Assembly (NCBI GenBank): GCA_023445495.1 | Contig: JAEXLC010000314.1 | Coordinates: 1 to 16,765, forward strand | Origin: Pseudomonadota bacterium | GTDB taxonomy: Bacteria > Pseudomonadota > Alphaproteobacteria > Sphingomonadales > Sphingomonadaceae | Reading direction: 5' to 3' | DNA: 16,765 bases | The notes under the pieces: model-generated | Told to the model about the DNA's origin: nothing | Seen by the model: the letters and a program-made list of their open reading frames with translations, nothing else | The model's database searches: none | Program-made: the position numbers and the translations under genes | Shown here: one piece after another, positions 14,114-16,765 of the stretch | Numbering within the stretch: the first letter of the stretch is position 1 | How the letters are laid out: each line of letters begins with the position of its first letter

Positions 14114-14911
14114 ATGTCTGAAGCCGATCCCGCCAACACCGTGCTGACGCGCGACCAGCGCGCCATCTATCCGAGCCTGAAGGGCAAGCGGGTGCTGATC
14201 ACCGGCGGCGGATCGGGCATCGGCGCCGGGCTGGTCGAGGGGTTCGTCCGCCAGGGCGCCGACGTGACCTTCTTCGACATCGCCGATGCGGACTCGCAGG
14301 CGCTGGTCGGCAGCCTGTCCGGGCTCGGCAAGGTGCCGACCTATGAGAATGTCGACCTGACCGACATCAAGGGCGCCAAGGCGACCATCGCCCGGCTGAT
14401 CGAGGAGCATGGCGCCTTCGACGTGCTGATCAACAACGCCGCCAATGACGACCGCCACACCATCGAGGAAGTGACGGAAGACTATTGGGAAAACCGGCTC
14501 AACGTGAACCTGCGCCACCTGTTCTTCTGCGCCCAGGCGGTGATCCCGGGGATGAAGGCCAAGGGCGGCGGCGTCATCATCAACATGGGCTCGATCTCCT
14601 GGCACCTCGCGCTGGAGGGGCTGATCCTCTACCAGACCGCCAAGGCCGGCATCGAGGGCCTGACCCGCAGCCTGGCGCGCGACCTGGGGCCGGACAATAT
14701 CCGCTCGGTCTGCATCGTGCCGGGCAATGTGAAGACCCCGCGCCAGATGAAATGGTACACGCCTGAGGGCGAGGCCGAGATCGTCAACGCCCAGTGCCTC
14801 AAGGGCCGGCTGGTGCCCGACGACATCGCGGCGATGGCGCTGTTCCTCGCCTCGGACGACGCGCGGCTGATCACCAGCCACGAGTTCTTCGTCGACGCGG
14901 GCTGGCGCTGA
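14114..14911 (+). CDS. xylB: D-xylose 1-dehydrogenase XylB (short-chain dehydrogenase)
   Basis: This enzyme oxidises D-xylose with NAD+ to D-xylonolactone, the first step of the pathway. The 265-residue protein is a classical short-chain dehydrogenase: TGGGSGIG nucleotide-binding motif (30-37), an aspartate after the second strand (FFDIAD) that favours NAD+, NNAAND (107-112), catalytic serine in NMGSISWH (S160) and YQTAK (Y173, K177). The long agreement with my memory of Caulobacter XylB, such as NDDRHTIEEVTEDYW, QCLKGRLVP and the end EFFVDAGWR, supports D-xylose as substrate; L-arabinose dehydrogenase is the alternative. The ribosome binding site is weak. It starts 48 bases after xylX and 3 bases separate it from xylC. 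Confidence 0.88.
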   Translation: MSEADPANTVLTRDQRAIYPSLKGKRVLITGGGSGIGAGLVEGFVRQGADVTFFDIADADSQALVGSLSGLGKVPTYENVDLTDIKGAKATIARLIEEHGAFDVLINNAANDDRHTIEEVTEDYWENRLNVNLRHLFFCAQAVIPGMKAKGGGVIINMGSISWHLALEGLILYQTAKAGIEGLTRSLARDLGPDNIRSVCIVPGNVKTPRQMKWYTPEGEAEIVNAQCLKGRLVPDDIAAMALFLASDDARLITSHEFFVDAGWR

Positions 14912-14914
14912 GCG

Positions 14915-15802
14915 ATGGGCGTGGTGACGTCGGCGCCTGAGAGCGTCTGGTCGCTCGCCGCTCCCCTGCTCGAAGGGCCGGTCTGGGTGGCGCGCGATGC
15001 CGCCCTGTGGTTCGTCGACATCAAGGGCCACAAGGTCCACCGCTATGATCCCGAGACGGGCGACAAGCGAAGCTGGGATGCGCCCGACCAGGTCGGCTTC
15101 GTGCTGCCGGCCGAGCGCGGCGGGTTCGTCGCCGGGCTGAAGACCGGCCTTGCCCATTTCGATCCCGAGACCGGCGCCTTCACCCAACTGGTTGATCCCG
15201 AGCCGGAAAAGCCCGGCAACCGGCTGAACGACGCCACCGTCTGCCCCGATGGCCGGCTGTGGTTCGGCACGATGGACGATGCCGAGGCGGAGGACAGCGG
15301 CGCGGTCTACCGGCTGGCGGCGGACGGCAGCTGCTTGGCCTCGACGCCCTATTGCTCGATCACCAACGGGCCGGCGATCAGCCCGGACGGCAGGACGCTC
15401 TACCATATCGACACGCTGGGCGGGCTGATCTTCGCCTGCGACCTGGCGCCGGACGGCAGCCTGAGCAACCAGCGGGAATTTGCCCGTATTCCCAATGACC
15501 AAGGCTATCCCGACGGGCCGACGGTGGATGCCGAGGGCTGCCTGTGGGTAGGACTCTACAAGGGATCGGCGGTGCGGCGCTACTCGCCAGCCGGCGAACT
15601 GCTGGAAACCGTGGAATTTCCGGTGGATGCGATCACCAAGATCGCCTTTGGCGGACCCGACCTGAAGACCGTGTTCGCGACCACCGCCAACAAGCACCTC
15701 AGCCCCGAGGAGAAGGCCGCCAACCCGAATTCGGGGGACCTTTTCAGCTTCCGGGTCTCGGTTGCAGGGGTGCCGGGGCGGCTGGTTCGCGAAGGCGTCT
15801 GA
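14915..15802 (+). CDS. xylC: D-xylonolactonase XylC (SMP-30/gluconolactonase family)
   Basis: The enzyme hydrolyses the lactone made by XylB to D-xylonate. The 295 residues form a six-bladed beta-propeller of the SMP-30 type with the expected metal ligands: glutamate in LLEGPVW (E20), asparagine in CSITNGPA (N151) and aspartate in GYPDGPTVD (D200), plus the substrate-site RLNDATVCPDGRLWFGTMDD (103-122). There is no signal peptide, so it works in the cytoplasm. The ATG lies only 3 bases after the xylB stop, which indicates translational coupling; a separate ribosome binding site is weak. Its substrate follows from the operon; other sugar lactones are possible. Confidence 0.87.
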   Translation: MGVVTSAPESVWSLAAPLLEGPVWVARDAALWFVDIKGHKVHRYDPETGDKRSWDAPDQVGFVLPAERGGFVAGLKTGLAHFDPETGAFTQLVDPEPEKPGNRLNDATVCPDGRLWFGTMDDAEAEDSGAVYRLAADGSCLASTPYCSITNGPAISPDGRTLYHIDTLGGLIFACDLAPDGSLSNQREFARIPNDQGYPDGPTVDAEGCLWVGLYKGSAVRRYSPAGELLETVEFPVDAITKIAFGGPDLKTVFATTANKHLSPEEKAANPNSGDLFSFRVSVAGVPGRLVREGV

Positions 15803-15847
15803 ACTGGACGCCGAACGTGGCTAAGGTTGCGCGGGTTGGGTTTTCAT

Positions 15848-15868
15848 ATAGTCAATTATATTGACTAT
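15848..15868. promoter_or_regulatory. MarR-type palindromic operator
   Basis: Perfect 8-bp arms ATAGTCAA (15848-15855) and TTGACTAT (15861-15868) flank TTATA. This is the size and composition of MarR-family operators, and it lies directly upstream of a MarR-family gene. The right arm contains TTGACT, a -35 candidate; TATATC at 15882-15887 is a possible -10 with a short 15-base spacer. A third, imperfect half-site, TTGATTAT, lies at 15877-15884. Repression of the gene by its own product is the simplest model. Confidence 0.75.
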
Positions 15869-15891
15869 CAGTTTTATTGATTATATCACCT

Positions 15892-15919
15892 CGTCGTCCC
15901 GCCTTCGCGGGGATGACGG
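15892..15919. repeat. REP-like hairpin in the leader of the MarR-family gene
   Basis: CGTCGTCCCGC (15892-15902) pairs with GCGGGGATGACG (15907-15918) around the loop CTTC, with one G-T pair and one bulged G. The core resembles the palindromes at 16408-16485 and 16690-16765. It lies between the operator/promoter and the ribosome binding site GGGAGG (15918-15923), touching the latter. Confidence 0.6.
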
Positions 15920-15927
15920 GAGGATTT

Positions 15928-16386
15928 ATGGCTGACGATACCCCTACCCCGCTGCACGACGTCGCGATGCCGGCGCTGCTGCGGCATGCGCGGCATACCT
16001 ATGGCGCGGCGATGCGGGCGGCGCTGGCCGCGCGCGGCTATGACGATATCCCGGCCAACGGGCTGTACGTGATCGGCGCGCTGGCGCTGGGCGAGGCACC
16101 GCTGAGCCAGATCATCCGCGAGCTGCGAGTCTCCAAGCAGGCGGCGGGACAACTGGTCGATGCGCTGGTGCTGCGCGGCTATCTGGAGCGGCAGGTCGAT
16201 CCCCAGGACCGGCGGCGGCTGACCGTGACGCTGACCGAGCGCGGGCAGGCCGCGGCGGATACCCAGCGCGAGGCGCGCGAGGGGATCGATGCCGAGCTGC
16301 TGGCGTGCGTGGGGGCTGAGAAGGTGCTGCATGCGCGCGAGGTACTGGCGGCGCTGATCGGGATCGGGCGCGAGGGCGGGGAGTAG
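15928..16386 (+). CDS. MarR-family transcriptional regulator
   Basis: The 152-residue protein has the MarR winged helix-turn-helix: an N-terminal dimerisation helix (about 10-35), recognition region LSQIIRELRVSKQAAGQLVD (about 59-78), then LVLRGYLERQVDPQDRRRLT with the DxxDRR wing (about 80-100) and VTLTERG. MarR proteins bind palindromes as dimers and usually release DNA when they bind small aromatic ligands. The longer frame from TTG at 15877 would run through the REP-like hairpin; the ATG at 15928 has GGGAGG 4 bases upstream and is preferred. The operator at 15848-15868 suggests autoregulation. No target gene is obvious; the xyl operon has a different type of operator. Confidence 0.87.
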   Translation: MADDTPTPLHDVAMPALLRHARHTYGAAMRAALAARGYDDIPANGLYVIGALALGEAPLSQIIRELRVSKQAAGQLVDALVLRGYLERQVDPQDRRRLTVTLTERGQAAADTQREAREGIDAELLACVGAEKVLHAREVLAALIGIGREGGE

Positions 16387-16407
16387 GACTTGCTCCCCGG
16401 AAGACGC

Positions 16408-16485
16408 TCCCCGCGAAACCCCGGGGCCCAAGGTCAGGAGCGATCCGGCAGAGCAACCCTGGGCCCCGGCTTTCGCCGGGGAACT
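16408..16485. repeat. Inverted pair of REP-like palindromes (REPIN-like)
   Basis: A unit at about 16408-16434 (TCCCCGCGAAACCCCGGGGC onwards) and an inverted unit at 16456-16485 (ACCCTGGGCCCCGGCTTTCG onwards) agree at nearly all positions, including CCGGGGCCCA-GGT arms with one mismatch in 14. The 21 bases between them are not repeated. Such units are dispersed in many sphingomonad genomes. The pair begins about 20 bases after the MarR-family stop codon and may also end its transcript. Confidence 0.7.
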
Positions 16486-16486
16486 G

Positions 16487-16689
16487 GTTGACGCTTGCTT
16501 TGGGCGTTGCGCTTTGGACGCTTGATCCGCGGATGTTTGCGCGCGGGCTGGGCGGTGCCATTGCCTGCGCGCGGCGAATAGTGGGCCGCGCTGGCTGCCC
16601 TTCCCTCCAGGCGAAGCGATGAAAGCGGTTTCGGCTGGAGCGCGAATGGCGGGCGCCAGCTTTGGCGTGTGGTGTGTCTGGTGCACCGT
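16487..16689. other. Non-coding stretch without recognisable signals
   Basis: Together with the repeats on both sides, 16387-16765 holds no credible gene. Open frames crossing it on the minus strand are arginine- and serine-rich and run through the palindromes and the MarR-family gene, so they are treated as shadows. I see no promoter or RNA gene in this part. Confidence 0.5.
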
Positions 16690-16765
16690 CATGCTGGCGA
16701 AAGCCGGGATCTCAGGCGGCTCCTTCCCCGCGCCTTCGCCTGAGATCCCGGCTTACGCCGGGATG
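16690..16765. repeat. Second inverted pair of REP-like palindromes, cut by the window end
   Basis: The arm at 16690-16718 and the arm at 16737-16765 match as inverted repeats over 29 bases with three mismatches; the inner 15 bases (CCGGGATCTCAGGCG and its complement) are perfect. The spacer is 18 bases. Each arm holds the GGCGAAAGCC-type core seen in the pair at 16408-16485, but the flanks differ (ATCTCAGG instead of CCCAGGGT), so it belongs to a related subtype. Confidence 0.7.

Noticed and set aside
15886..16692. Minus-strand frame of 268 codons over the MarR-family gene and the repeats
   Set aside because: It runs through REP-like palindromes and opposite a clear MarR gene, with shadow-like composition.
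1..16765. Defence systems, CRISPR arrays, prophage or toxin-antitoxin modules
   Set aside because: No direct repeat arrays, integrases, phage structural genes, nucleases or small paired toxin-antitoxin genes are visible; the XRE-like protein alone is not enough.

Overview
The window is high-GC DNA from an alphaproteobacterium, most likely a sphingomonad (Sphingomonas or a close relative). This rests on the alphaproteobacterial flagellar regulator FlbT next to flgE-flgK-flgL, on a Caulobacter-type xylose oxidation cluster, and on short palindromic repeats with a CCCGGCGAAAGCCGGG-like core. The species call is inference from gene content, not from a search.

Left part (1-9101): flagellar genes. 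The window opens inside the 3' end of a helical-repeat protein gene. A small secreted-protein gene on the minus strand converges on it. A minus-strand operon flgE-flgK-flgL (hook, then two hook-filament junction proteins) follows and ends in a strong intrinsic terminator. A 184-bp divergent intergenic region separates flgE, which starts at TTG, from a plus-strand operon: flbT, fliI (export ATPase), a FliJ-like coiled-coil protein and a lytic-transglycosylase-like protein. In the last three, each start codon overlaps the preceding stop codon (ATGA). Together these genes build the rod, hook and filament junction, energise export, and probably open the cell wall.

Middle part (9102-12853): regulators. 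An atypical sigma-70-family protein with a basic insert and a proline/alanine-rich tail follows an elaborate leader. The leader has a promoter-like box, two hairpins, a four-codon mini-ORF and a hairpin that would bury the ribosome binding site. Next come a short unknown protein, a protein with two XRE-like helix-turn-helix regions plus a LexA/CI-like C-terminal domain without an obvious catalytic serine, and a mycobacterial-looking thymidylate kinase. An identical 11-bp box, ATCCTATAATG, lies upstream of flbT, the sigma gene and the unknown gene, and a near copy lies upstream of flgE. This suggests one transcriptional programme across the flagellar and regulator genes.

Right part (12854-15802): an oxidative D-xylose (Weimberg-type) operon, xylX-xylB-xylC, with a TTGACA box and a LacI-type operator in front. 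XylB would oxidise D-xylose to the lactone, XylC would hydrolyse the lactone, and XylX would dehydrate 2-keto-3-deoxy-D-xylonate. The xylonate dehydratase and the final dehydrogenase are not in the window.

Far right (15803-16765): a MarR-family regulator with a near-ideal palindromic operator, then about 380 bases without a gene that hold two inverted pairs of REP-like palindromes. I see no tRNA, rRNA, CRISPR array, insertion sequence or prophage.
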